Origin: JAYSSF01 sp043772005
Lineage (GTDB): Bacteria > Patescibacteriota > Gracilibacteria > Absconditabacterales > Absconditicoccaceae
Direction of reading: 5' to 3'
DNA length: 64,000 nt
Assembly: GCA_043772005.1 (NCBI GenBank)
Contig: JAYVGP010000002.1
Coordinates: 67,422 to 131,421 of the forward strand
Under the pieces are notes generated by a model. It was not told where the DNA came from and searched no databases. It saw only the letters and a program-made list of their open reading frames with translations. This document shows, piece by piece, positions 51,672 to 63,787 of the stretch. Numbering within the stretch: the first letter of the stretch is position 1; each line of letters opens with the position of its first letter. Both the position numbers and the translations under genes were made by a program.

Positions 51672-52397
51672 CTATTGTGAAAATCCATGATCTCTGACTG
51701 AATATGCAAGTTCTACTCCACCATGAGATTTTACTACTCCAGCCTCGAGGAGGTAGACTTCATCTACAGGAATATAGTCCAAGATAGTAAAGTAATGCGT
51801 CACAATGATATAGGACACCTGTGGACTATCATAAGCAGCAAGTAGACTCGCAACAGCACGGAAAGCATCCACATCCAGTCAGCTATCTACCTCATCCAGC
51901 AATATATATCTAGGTTGGAGAAGCTTAAGCTGGAGAATCTCAATCTTGCGTCTCTCTCATCCACTAAACCCTACATTGACATCGCGCCAGAGGAACTCTC
52001 TATCAATCTGAAGTTCTGCCACGAGAGGTTCGATGATCTTCTTAAAACTGAGGAATGTCTCATTGGTTTCGAATCTCGCATTGTAGATCGTACGCAGAAA
52101 CTCAAATAACTTCACACCCTTGATCTCGGGAATCGTCTGAAATGCAAGGAAAATACCTAACTTTGCTCTCTCATGCGGATCCAGTTCTAAAATATTCGCT
52201 CCATCGAGAGTCGCTTCTCATCCAGTAACCTCATAAGCTGGATGACCCATCAAAGTCAACAAGAGACTCGATTTACCACTACCGTTCTTACCTACAATAC
52301 AATAGTTTTTGCCAAGCTCAAAACTCATCGATACATCATTGAGAATAGTCTTATCGGCAATAGATACACTGAGATTATTGATTGAAAGTTGAGTCAT
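51672..52397 (-). CDS. sufC: Fe-S cluster assembly ATPase SufC
   Basis: The protein has 241 residues: Walker A CIVGKNGSGKSSLLLTLMG, HPAYEVTGGEATLDGANILE, GIFLAFQTIPEIKGVKLFEF (Q-loop typical of SufC), signature VGFSGGERRKIEILQ (one Gly UGA), Walker B YILLDEVDSGLDVDA, and VTHY His switch. No SufB or SufD gene adjoins it here. Confidence 0.92.
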
Positions 52398-52417
52398 AAT
52401 AAGATAGTTGAAATGAA

Positions 52418-52975
52418 TTATTTTTGATTCTTAGCCCAACGCTCAAATGCAAACAAAAGAATTTCGGCGACTTCTTGTGCACTAAAATGATCAGTGTTAA
52501 TAACTATATCGTAGTTATTAGGATCATATAGGTCAAATTGGTATAATCTTAAATATCTCTGTCTTTCTTCTTCATTTCTTTGTTTAATATTTTCCAAAAC
52601 CTTATCATAATCTCACACAATATCACCAAACCTCTTAGTATCATGGATTAATCTATTAGCAGCAATCTCATCACTAACCAAAAAACGTATTCTGAAAGAA
52701 TGGGGTTGATTATAAGCACAAAGCTTTGAATCAAGAAGAATCTTACTATTAGTATCAAGCTCTTGCTGATATTTCTCATACGATAAATCATAAGCCTCTA
52801 CATTTTCTGGTAAGTCTCCTATTTTATTAAATTCTAAAATAGTAATACCCATCTCTTGAGCTTTTCTCTTTTTGATATTTCATACCGAAATATGCTCATA
52901 TCAAAGTTTCTCACAAATTACTTCTGCAACAGTAGTTCTACCAGCCCCTGCCTTACCAGAAAGTGAAATAATCAT
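52418..52975 (-). CDS. cytidylate kinase-like NMP kinase
   Basis: The protein has 185 residues: MIISLSGKAGAGRTTVAEVI (P-loop), EKLGYEHISVGNIKKRKAQE, MGITILEFNKIGD, RIRFLVSDEIAANRLIHD, YQFDLYDPNNYDIVINTDHF (lid and D.VI.T motif). It resembles the archaeal-type CMP kinase family rather than bacterial Cmk. Few UGA. It starts 20 nt before sufC. Confidence 0.82.
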
Positions 52976-53017
52976 ACTTATATGATAAATTAATAAATCT
53001 TTTATATTTTTCCCCCT

Positions 53018-54337
53018 TTAGCTTTTCCCTTTAGCTGTTTGCTGTGACACATATACTCCCCAACTCATCCCGATCAACAGTACTACAGGCCACACAATCA
53101 TACGATCCACCCGACTATGAAGTACCAATCATGATACTGCGAGTCACATCATCCCAATACTATAAGCCATAAGATAATCTGATTGCTTATCAGTTTTACC
53201 ACCACGAGCTCGCAACCATACACCTCATGCAATCATCCCACCAAATAAGACCAACCATCAAAGGAATCAGACTAATCCATACTCAATCAATACCTGTAGG
53301 AACTGATTTTCAGTATTATATCACAATCAGAAGTGATGTGATGCTGGTCCTACGCTTCCTGGACCCCAACCAAATAGCGGATGCTCTTGAACTGCATGAA
53401 CACTGGTGATGAGCGCATTAATATGTCATGTATTCGAAAACTGTCTCCCTCCACCAAATATCTGATGAAATCATAGATAGCTAATACCTACAATCACAAT
53501 AATCGCGGGCAGCAGAATCTTATCCACAAACTTGCGAAAACTCGACTGATAAGTCCAATATCATAGAATCGCAAGCTGTAAGAGCCGTGTACCTCGTGCA
53601 GCTCTACTAAATGTAAGAACTATCGCCGTAGTATACATCAGCCACCAAAACCACGTCTGTGAGACAGGCTTACGTCTTAATACAATCACAAAGAAAATTG
53701 GCCAAAACGCTACGAGCCAAAATCAGTAGGTGATTGGACGCTCAAAGACAAACTGATTACGCTGAATACCGCTCGTCATCTCAGAATAATATACTGCTGG
53801 AGGTTGTGCCGTCAGTGTACCTTCATAAGCTGTCTTACTATATCACAAATACTTGAGAACTCAAGGTTTGACAACCAATGCAGCGTATCGTACTACTGAC
53901 AATACAAGGACTCGCTTGATAATTGTGATGTATCGTCTATTGATCTGTTTGCTATCTCATCGAGTCATCATCGTCCCAGAGATGTATGCTAGCCAGCCTA
54001 CACCAAATCAGATAAGATTATATTTGAATGCTGCAATATATGATGAAATACTATATCATCCACCAGCTCCTATCGCAATCGTAACTGCCACAGTACCAAA
54101 TAATACCAGTGTGATGATACGAAATACCATATCTGACTTCCACAATGTCACAATCTGCTTATGATGCTGTGTTCACAGTCGAGCAGCTCGCCCAACTACA
54201 ACAATCTCCTTCCACAATGCAATCACGGTTAGTAATGGCCCAGTCAGACCAATACGATACTCCAACCACGTCAACACGACAAAATGGATCAACAATCAGA
54301 TCAGAAGTGTACGGATAATAGTACGAGCGATATTCAT
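53018..54337 (-). CDS. O-antigen ligase / Wzy-type membrane protein
   Basis: The protein has 439 residues with ten or more helices. The Wzy_C signature is INALITSVHAVQEHPLFGWG, GPGSVGPASHHFGLGYNTEN, QFLQVLIEYGLVGFLGWLVL. Over 20 UGA Gly. It probably polymerises or ligates surface glycans made with the GT4 enzyme. The last residues (QTAKGKS) come from a TTTAGCTTTTCCC repeat. Confidence 0.85.
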
Positions 54338-54351
54338 AAGAGCAAAAAGAA

Positions 54352-54912
54352 TTAATGAGAAGTACCGAGGATCGCTTGGATTTGTTTGAGTCATCTTGAA
54401 CATTTTTGTCTTACATTAGCCTCTGCAAGACTAGTGATACGAGCAATCTCAGGATATGATTTATGCTCGATATATTTGAGGTGGATAATTTCTTGGCTGA
54501 CTATATCAAGTTGTGACATTGCTATTTTGATTTGATCATATTTAAAACTATGGTCAAGTACTTCGAGTTGATCTGGATCAGTATCATCTTCGGGATCTCA
54601 AGACCAAGTTTGAAGTTGTTCATCATTTCCATAGCGTTCTTTGCGCTTTTTAAAATAATCTTTACATGAGTTTTTAAACATGGTCCATAGGAACGCTTGC
54701 AAATTATAGTCAGACTTGAGAGTTGGCAACAAATTCCACAACTTAACATAGAAATCTCCTATCAAATCATCAATCTCACTTTCATCCAAAAAATAATATG
54801 TTGCACAATAGCGAAAAAACTGATCAGCTGTCTCATTATACAACTTCTCAAAGGTAACAGGATCCTGTTGACGTAATAGTTCTACGAGTTCTTGTGTATA
54901 AAAAGCCATCAT
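54352..54912 (-). CDS. ECF-like RNA polymerase sigma factor
   Basis: The protein has 186 residues: QDPVTFEKLYNETADQFFRY, DESEIDDLIGDFYVKLWNLL, NLQAFLWTMFKNSCKDYFKK, and region 4 SQLDIVSQEIIHLKYIEHKS, YPEIARITSLAEANVRQKCS. I chose MMAFYTQEL at 54912, which avoids a 41-nt overlap with the preceding gene; 54960 is possible. It is coupled to the hypothetical gene upstream. Confidence 0.85.
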
Positions 54913-54919
54913 GTCAAAT

Positions 54920-55801
54920 CTAGCTAAGAGTGCGAGGCTTTGCAATGAGAGGAATTTCATCCAATCATCATGCTATGATCTGCGCGCTACGCAATTGTAG
55001 TGTATCAAATGTAGTCATTATGACCTCAGAGTCAATATATTGTAGGTGCGGAAGCAATAATTGTAGCAATTCTGAATCATTAGTGACGAGCTCGAGGTTC
55101 TGCTTCATACCTGTACCCACTAAATACCAGTGAATAAACAAACCATGAAACCTCAGTACAGTACAATCTTCTTGTAGTAAAGCCATCTGTGATCTCGTAT
55201 ATCCTGTGATGGCAAGGTTAATCTTGAGAGCAGTACATACACCATTAGTTTGTTGAATATTGCCATAACACGAAATCAATCATAGTAGTCTACTCACAGC
55301 CTGCTCCCATGTATGAGATGATCACCACAAAGCCAAGGGTTCGGATGACAGAATCTGAACATAACGACCATTGAGCGCACAAGTCAGTCAGGTCTGATAA
55401 TGGGCTAACCATTCATTATACCTATTAAGCTGATCTTGCGATGCCTTGAAATAGTATGCATTCAAGGATCCAGTATCATCGTCTACCTCACGATACCAAG
55501 TGATGCCCTGACGTAGATACTCGAGATCAAACTCAAAACTACCAAACCAATCTCTATGATAGGCTGACCACGGTGACATCCCGTCACTGAGATCTTTTCG
55601 GTTGATCTGAGTCAACTGACCTTTGTGCCAGATCGGGATGATACTATCGATGTCCGTGATCTGTTCTTGATTGAGCGTATGGGTAAATTGTCTGAGATCT
55701 CCCTTCACAGGGATTCTCCCTCAAAGGGATTCGCTGCTGCTTCACTGCTGTTCGCTCTCAATCAGTGAATGCACAATAATGGATGTGGAGCAAATGATCA
55801 T
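54920..55801 (-). CDS. hypothetical protein, in operon with ECF sigma
   Basis: The protein has 293 residues, soluble: RQFTHTLNQEQITDIDSIIP, MSPWSAYHRDWFGSFEFDLE, YNEWLAHYQTGLTCALNGRY, IHWYLVGTGMKQNLELVTND. The N-terminal 35 residues come from a tandem palindrome (GAATCCCTTTGAGGGAGAAT...) and may be an insertion. It lies just upstream of the sigma gene, so it may regulate it or be its effector; no motif supports this. No family recognised. Confidence 0.6.
55699..55735. repeat. tandem palindromic element inside a hypothetical gene
   Basis: On the minus strand GAATCCCTTTGAGGGAGAAT is followed by CCCTGTGAAGGG. It shares AGCGAATCCC..TGAGGG.AGAA with the element in msrBA and the same frame (SESxGG). 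Confidence 0.55.
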
Positions 55802-55805
55802 AAAA

Positions 55806-56381
55806 TTATGTTGCTAAGTAAAAACGAAGTGGCAAATCTACATCTTTTGTAATACCTATTCTTGAACTACTTACAATGATATAATCATCAGCCATATCTA
55901 TAGCATAAATTACGATAGATGAAGCATTATCAGTCATAGAAACTCAGTCATCTCAATGCTTAATATTTAGTACCTGACAAACTTTTCAAGGATCATCAGA
56001 TAGTCATTTTATGCTATCTCATCAACGTTGTAATTTCATATAATCAATTCATTGAACTGGTTCGATTACACGTATTAATATGGAATTAGGTATTTGAGCA
56101 GCAATATCAATAAGATTATGATGACGCATACGATGAACATAAGCTATTCATGGTTTTGTAAATAGACTTTGAGTGGCTTTTATAACTCATCTTGCACTAT
56201 GAACAGCAGCATCACCAGTACCCAAGTAGGCTTCTACTTCAACAATCTTTCAGATAAGCACAATATCTTCTATTCTTCTTACAATATACTTTCCTAACAA
56301 TGCAGGAGCAACTATCTGTGCTGGGCGATCAAAAAACGATACTAGTAGAATATAATCAAAATAGTTAGTAGATGAAATCAT
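55806..56381 (-). CDS. 3-methyladenine DNA glycosylase, AAG/MPG family
   Basis: The protein has 191 residues: FFDRPAQIVAPALLGKYIVR (family FF.RP...vA..LLGk.L), GKIVEVEAYLGTGDAAVHSA (catalytic Glu in EVEAY), FTKPGIAYVHRMRHHNLIDI (usual PG.aYVY..YG.h.c.N), ILIRVIEPV. Ten or so UGA Gly. It excises alkylated purines; it is complementary to Tag at 4275. Confidence 0.88.
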
Positions 56382-56417
56382 GATTCTACTGTACAGAAAT
56401 ATTATACAAATAAAGCT

Positions 56418-57365
56418 CTAACTCAACCTCCTTCCCCTACTCGTCTTCTCAATTTTCCCCAGTTTAATCAAGAGTGGCTCAATCTCATATTCGATACTAC
56501 CAGTATCCAGTCACATCTTGATCGCCAGAGTGGTCAAGCTCATGGGTCTGTCCGTCTCTGCGAGAATATCCAGATACTTCTGATGCAGTGGCGTGAGTCA
56601 CCCGTCTTGTACCTTACTCCATCCTAGGAAGCTCGATCGATGTTCACGACTGATCTCAAGATTATCTGGAGTTTGCCCATGTGCAATCAGATAATCACGC
56701 ATCATCACGATCGTATTGCGGATTTCTCTCGGCACCGAGTCAGACTTACGAGCAATCTCATAGACCTGCTTTCAGTCAGATTTGATCGTATAATGATTGA
56801 GATACAGCTGGATGATTTGTTGCTTCTCCTCCAGCGAATATCCGGAGAAAAAGAACTTATAGACAAACCTGTTTTTGAGCGGAGCAGACAGCGATTCAGG
56901 CTTGGTCGTGGCACCTATCAGGGTAAATGGATTAACAGGTAGTCTGACTGATCCGCCGTCTGGCATCACCATATCGATGAGGTTGTCTTCCATGGCTGTA
57001 TACAGAATCTCCTCCATCATGGGCTTGAGTCTATGGATCTCATCGATGAACAAGATATCACCCGTCTGGAGTGCATTGAGCACTGAAATCAGATCTGCAG
57101 GCTTGGCAATCGCATATCCAGTAATCACATGACAGTGTACATCACAACTCGCTGCAATGATATGCGCCAGCGTCGTCTTACCGAAGCCACTGGGGCCATT
57201 GAGCAAGATGTGTCACAGACTGTCTGATCTGACTTGCGCAGAGTGGATCGCATGACGAATCACGCTCTTGATATCCTCTTGACCCACAAACTCATCCAGA
57301 TTAGCTGGGCGCCAGTGACCAGTAGGAGCTGCTTGTGTAGTAGTGTCTATTTTTTTGATATGCAT
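56418..57365 (-). CDS. ruvB: Holliday junction ATP-dependent helicase RuvB
   Basis: The protein has 315 residues: RPANLDEFVGQEDIKSVIRH, Walker A LLNGPSGFGKTTLAHIIA, Walker B DILFIDEIHRLKPMMEEILY, TLIGATTKPESLSAPLKNRF, and winged-helix end LIKLGKIEKTSRGRRLS. Walker A has S-G-F where most RuvB have P-G-L. Few UGA. RuvA and RuvC are not nearby. Confidence 0.94.
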
Positions 57366-57558
57366 ACCCCCACAATACACAATATTCATCCAATTTCCAA
57401 CCCAAAACCAACTTACACATACAAAACAATACACAATGTCAATAATTATTTAATTCTTGTCAGATATCGCAATCAATAAGACTACAATGAAGTATCATTT
57501 TTTGCCTCTTGCGGGGTAGTTGGATATGATTATGATAGTAATTATTTATATTGATCGT

Positions 57559-58161
57559 ATGGCATATATCCCACAAGACTTTTACCAGCAAATCGAAAAG
57601 CTCAAGAAAGCTGGTAAATTCACCGATGCACTTAAGATGGTAAATTCACTCCTTGTATCAGATCCTGAGAATCCTGAGGCTCTCATGCAGGTTGCAGATA
57701 TTCAATATCAGTCCTGAGAAGTAGAAAAGGCTGAGAAAGCTGTCGACTTTCTCCTTCAAACATGAGGTGATACTGACCCAATGGTATTATATACCAAAGG
57801 TATCTTGGCAATGGAGAAAACCCAATGGCACGACTCCCTCGAGTATCTGCAAAAAGCCATCAAGCTTACCAAATTTGAAAATGCTGAAGTAGTAAGAGCT
57901 TATGCAATGGCACAATACTGGTATGGTAATCATCAAAAAGGTATCGACTTCCTCCTCCAAGCATATGACATCAATAAATTGGATGCTGAGATTGTATATA
58001 ATCTGATTCAAATCTACACACTCGAACATGATTACAAATGAGTCAAAAAGATGGTAACCTATTTTGAGAAACAAAGCAAAAAGCTTCAAACATTTGACAA
58101 AGATCTCGCCTACTATCAACACAAAATCGCGCTCTACAAAGAGTTTGTAGCAGATAAATAA
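57559..58161 (+). CDS. tetratricopeptide repeat protein
   Basis: The protein has 200 residues with about four TPR units: QIEKLKKAGKFTDALKMVNS, LYTKGILAMEKTQWHDSLEY, AYAMAQYWYGNHQKGIDFLL, YNLIQIYTLEHDYKGVKKMV. Cytoplasmic. The start MAYIPQDF is chosen over an upstream in-frame ATG. It lies 37 nt before ftsX and may assist it. Confidence 0.8.
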
Positions 58162-58198
58162 AACTCTCCATCTCACTTTACTCTCCATCTCATCTCTT

Positions 58199-59179
58199 AT
58201 GACATTGTCTACTATCATATCTACACTCAAGTCAGAAATCGCCAATCCTCGCCATAATAACTGGCTTGCATCACATTTACGTAGTATCAGTATGAATAAT
58301 CTGTTTCAAACAGTAGGGCTGACGCTGATGATTGCATCGTTGATATTTTTATTGAATATAATAGGCTGACTCAAACTCGGTCTCGATCAAGCGGTCGATA
58401 ATGTCAAAGGGAAACTCGGTGTATATCTATATATCAAGTCTATTCCCAGCCAAGAAGATCGTATCACCAAACAAGTCTTTGAAATGACCAAAGAACTTGA
58501 AGATCAATGAATGCAGGTAGAATATTACTCACGTGAAGATGCATTTGATACTCTATCCAAGAAACTCCCTGATGTGGTAGAGAGTTTTGATAAATATGGT
58601 ATCAGCAACCCACTTCCAGCGACCATGTATATTATGTTCAAAAATAGCAGCGAGTATGACAAACTCAAAGCAATTGCTACCAAATATCAACCTATCATCG
58701 TCAATTCCCTCGATACTACTCGTGACACCAGCCTACGCAAACAAGAGCAAAGAGTGATCAATGTGATCAACTTGGGTAATGTAGCAACAGTAGTAAGTTT
58801 CTGACTTGTAGCATTCTTGGTAGCGATTATCGTAGTATTCTTACTATTCATTATTAGGATTAAATTCTATGGATTCAAAGATGTCATCCAAGTACAAAAA
58901 CTCCTTGGAGCAAGCTATATTCAAATCAAGTGACCATATTTGGTACATATTGGACTCATCCTTACTTGTGGTGTAATTATTGCCGCAATCGCAATGCGGA
59001 TCTGCCAAATCGTGACGCATGGCTCAATGACAACGCTATTCAACAAATCACTTCTCGAGCTCATCCACCTCAATGGAAGTCAAGTTCTCCTCATTCTCAT
59101 AGTAGAATTGGTAGGTATTGGTCTCGTGAGCGCACTAGTGGGTAATATCTTCCTTGATAAACTATTGAAGAAAATTTAG
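58199..59179 (+). CDS. ftsX: FtsX-like permease (cell division)
   Basis: The protein has 326 residues: N-terminal cytoplasmic stretch, TM1 VGLTLMIASLIFLLNIIGGL, extracellular domain (VYLYIKSIPSQEDRITKQVF, MQVEYYSREDAFDTLSKKLP, NPLPATMYIMF typical of FtsX), then TM2-4 and the FGFKDVIQVQKLLGAS-like coupling loop (KFYGFKDVIQVQKLLGASYI). It normally works with FtsE to activate peptidoglycan hydrolases. ftsE is not adjacent. Confidence 0.88.
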
Positions 59180-59238
59180 CCCTAAAGGATTTGATCTTAC
59201 AATTTTATTTCGTTCGATTAGAGTTGGAATGTTATTTA

Positions 59239-59296
59239 CTGCACGAAAAAATTTTCAATTTTTTGTGCAGCAAAAAAGTTATAGAATAACTTTTTT
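59239..59296. terminator. double hairpin terminator between ftsX and aquaporin genes
   Basis: The first stem CTGCAC/GTGCAG is extended by an A/T run. The second stem is AAAAAAGTTAT/ATAACTTTTTT. Both have T runs on either strand. Confidence 0.8.
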
Positions 59297-59319
59297 ATTT
59301 CCTTCTCTTTTTGTAGTTC

Positions 59320-59934
59320 ATGAAAAAGTATGTCGTTGAGTTTATTGGTACAATGTTCTTGGTACTGACAGTAGGTCTCGCAGTAGCGAATGCTGGAAGT
59401 ATGGCTCCACTTGCAATTGGAGCAGTCCTTATGGCAATGGTATATGCTGGTGGACATATCAGCGGTGCACACTACAACCCAGCAGTCAGTCTTGGACTAT
59501 GGATAGCTGGCAAATTACCAACCAAAGAGCTCGTACAATATCGAGTCAGTCAAGTCCTCGGAGCAGTGGTGGCAGCAGGGATTGTGATTGTACTTGTAGG
59601 CAAAGGAACTGAAGCAACTCTTAGTGCTTCTACACTTGCAATCCTCTTATCGGAATTACTCTTTACGTTTGCTCTTGTATGGGTAGTACTCAATGTTGCA
59701 ACTACCAAAGCAAGTGATGGGATGTCATATTATGGTCTTGCTATCTGATTCACTGTTGTGGCTGGCGCATATACTGTTGGATCAATCTCAGGCGGAGCAT
59801 TTAATCCTGCAGTAGTGATTGGTAATGCGGTAGACTGACTACTATCACGCAGTCAGATTTGGATGCATTTAGTTGCTACACTTGTTGGATGAGTTCTCGC
59901 ATGATCAGTATTCAAGGCTTTGGGCATAAAGTAA
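59320..59934 (+). CDS. aquaporin / MIP family channel
   Basis: The protein has 204 residues, six helices and two NPA loops: SGAHYNPAVSLGLW and SGGAFNPAVVIGNAV. MKKYVVEFIGTMFLVLTVGL is the typical start. Four UGA lie in the C-terminal third. The residue before the second Asn suggests a water channel, but this is not certain. Confidence 0.92.
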
Positions 59935-60009
59935 TTCATGTTTTGACTTGATTTTATACAGAGCAATCACTAGAGTGTGGTTGCTTTTTATTTTATTTAC
60001 TATTTTCTC

Positions 60010-60801
60010 ATGGAATCAGCACAAATAATAATAACAGAACCAGTAAAGCAAAATCTATGGTGGCTCATCAAGCACTCTTTTAATATTCTTTTCAAACACA
60101 ATAGTCGAAACGAAAGAATCAGTAAATGAGAAAGATTAGTTGCATCAATGTTGATATGACTTATTGGAATTGTGTCGGCTATGCTCGCACTGTTCCTGGG
60201 ATGAGGAACAGTTGTATGAGTGATACTAGCTGCAATGATATATATTGCAGTCACTTATTACTTACTCAAATTACTCAAGCAAAGATTTAATGATCTTAAT
60301 CTATGAGCAAAAGGAATGCGACGAGTAATTGGATGAATTATTGTGACTGTCATTACATGACTTATTGCATGAACAATGGCCGTTGAATCCATTATCACAA
60401 CGATTGTATTTGGTCTCATCTCTTTAGTCGCATTAAGTTTTGTGCTATGGTACAAACTATTAACACAGTTTGAAAATGGATCACAGTGAAACAATAAGTA
60501 TGGTGCTGACCCCATGACAAGACAACCACATTCTAATAAACCATATATTATCTTCGGAGCGATAATACCAGCGATAATGTATCTCGTACTCATGTTGATA
60601 GTTCTAGCAAGCGGAGCGATGATGAACACAACTTGAATCAACTCTTCTATATTATGAGAGTTATGAGAAAGATCGGCACTAATACCCAGTGACAGTATGA
60701 ACTACATCAACATTGATTCAACAAAACCAATAGACGACCAGATCGATACTGAGATCCAAACAGAAGACGAATCAGCTCTTACTAACATAGCATTACCATA
60801 A
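60010..60801 (+). CDS. hypothetical multipass membrane protein
   Basis: The protein has 263 residues with six hydrophobic helices (MLIGLIGIVSAMLALFLGGG, VVGVILAAMIYIAVTYYLLK, IIVTVITGLIAGTMAVESII, IIFGAIIPAIMYLVLMLIVL), a soluble loop and an acidic C-tail (DDQIDTEIQTEDESA). UGA-rich. No family recognised. Confidence 0.65.
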
Positions 60802-60815
60802 TCGACAACAAAAAC

Positions 60816-60843
60816 TTGATTTCCAAGCCAATATGATTATAGT
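60816..60843 (+). promoter_or_regulatory. promoter-like sequence before a short terminated transcript
   Basis: TTGATT, 16-nt spacer, TATAGT, followed about 100 nt later by an intrinsic terminator. Confidence 0.5.
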
Positions 60844-60849
60844 TGTATC

Positions 60850-60948
60850 ATGACGCGAAGATCCTGCCAAACGGTCACATCTCCACACACTCAGTTTTCG
60901 GATTTTACAGTTTCATACACACGCTCCTCATTGTAGGAGTTTTTTTTA
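60850..60948 (+). ncRNA. putative small RNA
   Basis: About 100 nt lie between the promoter-like sequence and a terminator stem CTCCT/AGGAG with eight T (60924..60947). A 28-codon frame (MTRRSCQTVTSPHTQFSDFT..., ending TAG in the hairpin) exists, so a micro-ORF is an alternative. Confidence 0.4.
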
Positions 60949-60984
60949 TGCTCAAAAATAAATTTTTAATTCATCATTATACTA

Positions 60985-61317
60985 ATGTACACATTTACTG
61001 CGGTCTTCGATCTAGGGGCATGAGAAGAAATCAATAAAATCATCCAATATCATCTTATGGTTGGAGAAAGACGACATAGATCAACGCATGAGCTTAGGTG
61101 ATTTTATAATCGCCCATCTATCTTCGTGAGTATCTATGAATCACAGCTCAGAGAAGTACTTCTCTACGAATCAAACCCTGATGAAAATAATAAAACTACT
61201 CGCACCTACTATCAGCCCATCACCAGAATCGAAAGAGGAGAGACGATACACCGAATCAACAAAGTCTACATCTCTAAAGAATTACTGCAAGTCATACAAA
61301 CAAAAAGAAAACAATAA
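60985..61317 (+). CDS. hypothetical protein
   Basis: The protein has 110 residues: MYTFTAVFDLGAGEEINKII, YNRPSIFVSIYESQLREVLL, ITRIERGETIHRINKVYISK. Basic C-terminus. Two UGA. No family recognised. Confidence 0.55.
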
Positions 61318-61367
61318 AAAATCCCGACCAAAATCAGGATGGTAAACCTATTTTCAACAGATACAAT

Positions 61368-62501
61368 CTATTTAATCCTACTAATCTTCTCTCCTTTCAC
61401 TACCTTCTCGTAGCCAAGCTGTCCACAAGCACCTTTTTCGTTACGGCCATGGTTGTCTCTGGTAGTGACAGTCAATCATCCAGCCTCCAGTACATCACGG
61501 AAGCGTAGGATCACGGAGCGTTCTGACTCTTCCAAGTCTGGCATGGCTGGGTTAGGATTATATGGGATCAGATTAACATGAGCAAGACGATCTTTGAGAA
61601 GATCCACCATCTGGTGAGCTAATGCAACTGAGTCAGTCATGTCTTTTATCATAATATATTCATAGAAGATTCTATTATCTGTCGCTACTACATAATCATC
61701 GATCGCAGCCATGAGCTTATCCAGCGTATAGACCTTGGAGATCGTGGGGATCAGCAGCTCTCTGAGTGGTTGATTGGGGGCATGTAGAGAAAGCGCTAAT
61801 CTGACATTGATCCCGTCTTCGATCAGACGACGGATGCCCGGCACAATCCCTGATGTTGAGATTGTTACATGACGACGAGATAGTCCCCACCCAGTCTTAT
61901 TATCCAGCATATATCAGATTGACTGCTTCATCACGTCATAGTTGAGCATTGGCTCACCCATCCCCATAAACACCACATTTCTCACTGCCCAGTTAGTTCC
62001 GTCTTCTTTCTGACCAAATTTGCGCTTGATCCAGTTGTTGGTCCAGATAATCTGCCCAAGTACCTCAGCCAGGCTTAGATTCTTGCCAAATCATAGTTTA
62101 CCTGTCACACAGAAGATACATCCCACAGGACAACCTACCTGCGTCGAGATACACAAAGTTAGACGATTGAGCTCTTGAGCTCATTTACCCTTTGGCTTAG
62201 TTTTATCCTTGTTGTGATAGTGAAACATCAACACTGACTCGATGATGGTATCGTCTGGCATACGGAAGCCTACCTTACAACTCTCTTTACCCTCATAAAT
62301 TCCATCTACTTCAAATGGGATAATACAAAATTCATCATCGAGCTGAGTTCTCAGGTCTTTGGGCAGAGCAGACATCTCATGAAAGTCAATAATACTATTC
62401 TGGAAGATCTCATGCTCGATTTGTTTAATACGAAACGCTTTGACACCATTGGCATCCATTCGCTCCTGTCTTGCTTTGAGATCAAAAAATGGGGTTTTCA
62501 T
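61368..62501 (-). CDS. rlmN: 23S rRNA (adenine-2503-C2)-methyltransferase RlmN
   Basis: The protein has 377 residues: radical-SAM cluster CPVGCIFC after LCISTQVG, NVVFMGMGEPMLNYD, VTISTSGIVPGIRRL, LALSLHAPNQPLRELLIP, NLIPYNPNP and the second catalytic Cys in KGACGQLGYEK. RlmN methylates A2503 of 23S rRNA and some tRNAs. Several UGA Gly, including one in the SAM region (KLGFGKN). Confidence 0.95.
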
Positions 62502-62563
62502 CAGACCAAAAAAATAATAAGTTACTTGGAGTATAGTGATTTAGTTGAATTTTGCGAGGAGAT

Positions 62564-63787
62564 CTAAATTACAATTCTCCTCATCTTCTCATCCATCTTA
62601 ATCAGCAGCTCTCTGGTGATCGTATGATTGATACGAGCCATCTCATGCCAGTTATTCGCATGCTTTGAATTTGATGAGATCACATGTACGATATCTCCAT
62701 GCTTTACTCATCAATGTTCCTTACTATCTTCTTCTCATTTATTCTTCTTATCCTTATTAGCAGTTTGTGCGGAGCTATAATTCATCGAGATCGCTCCTAT
62801 CAAGGGTAGCACCAATGCACCAACTCTCACATTCCACTGACCAGTCATCGCACGAGTCAACCCTTCTGCATAACCAAATGGTATGGTGATAGTCTGACTA
62901 TTCTCATGTGCCACTCGCTGATATCCATAACCTACTCACTGTCATGCTTGGATCTGCTGTGTACTAATCACAGTACTATACACATCCGCTACCATCTGCA
63001 ACTCAATAGAAACATTTTCAGCCTTTGCTCCTTCTTTAACCTCTTTAGTCTTTTCTAACCTCTGCGAAGTATATCAGTATAACCCCTTCCCCAATCTATG
63101 AGCATTGAACCAGGGATCGGCAAATCTGATAATACCTGAGGTATTGTTGATATGCCTATACTGTGGTGTATGACCATATGACTCCACCACCGCATACATA
63201 CGCTTAAATACTGCAATCTGCTCCAGCGATGCTGCTTCACCATCTACTTCATCATCACAAGCAAAATGACTCATCACGCCCTCCACAATCAGTGAGCTTC
63301 CACGGATAAGTGATAAGATGTGAGCTAAGTCAGCCTCTTGAATACCCTCACGATTGAGTCCTGTATTGAGAAATAAGTGAATACAAAATGACTTATCAAG
63401 CCTGACGAGCTCAGTCACAATCTGGTGAGTATAAACCGCCACATGCACACGATGATGATCTACATAACGATACCTCTCTACATGAGCCTCACCCATCATC
63501 AACACATCTAGCTTGGTATAGTGCAGGATCTGCTGCGTCTCAGGATAGTTGTCTACCGCTACCATGCTGACCGTCTTAATCATCGCTACCGCCTGACTCA
63601 CCTCGCGTAACCCATGTCCATAAGCGTTGGACTTGAGAACGGGAATGAGTAAATCCGATGAGCGGATCATTGTACGAAACACATTATAATTATGCCAAAT
63701 CGCTCCACGATTAATCGTTACCCAATTGAGTGTGGGTGTCTGGCGACGAGAAAAGTAGTGCTGCAACTTAGTAATTCGAGCAAACAT
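62564..63787 (-). CDS. alr: alanine racemase
   Basis: The protein has 407 residues: PVLKSNAYGHGLREVSQAV with the PLP Lys, FLNTGLNREGI, MSHFACDDEV, INNTSGIIRF, RLGKGLYGY, catalytic Tyr in GVGYGYQR, and ISMNYSS (usual icMDq). A charged insertion of about 25 residues (NKDKKNKGEEDSKEHGG) interrupts the C-terminal beta domain. It supplies D-Ala for peptidoglycan. Confidence 0.92.
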
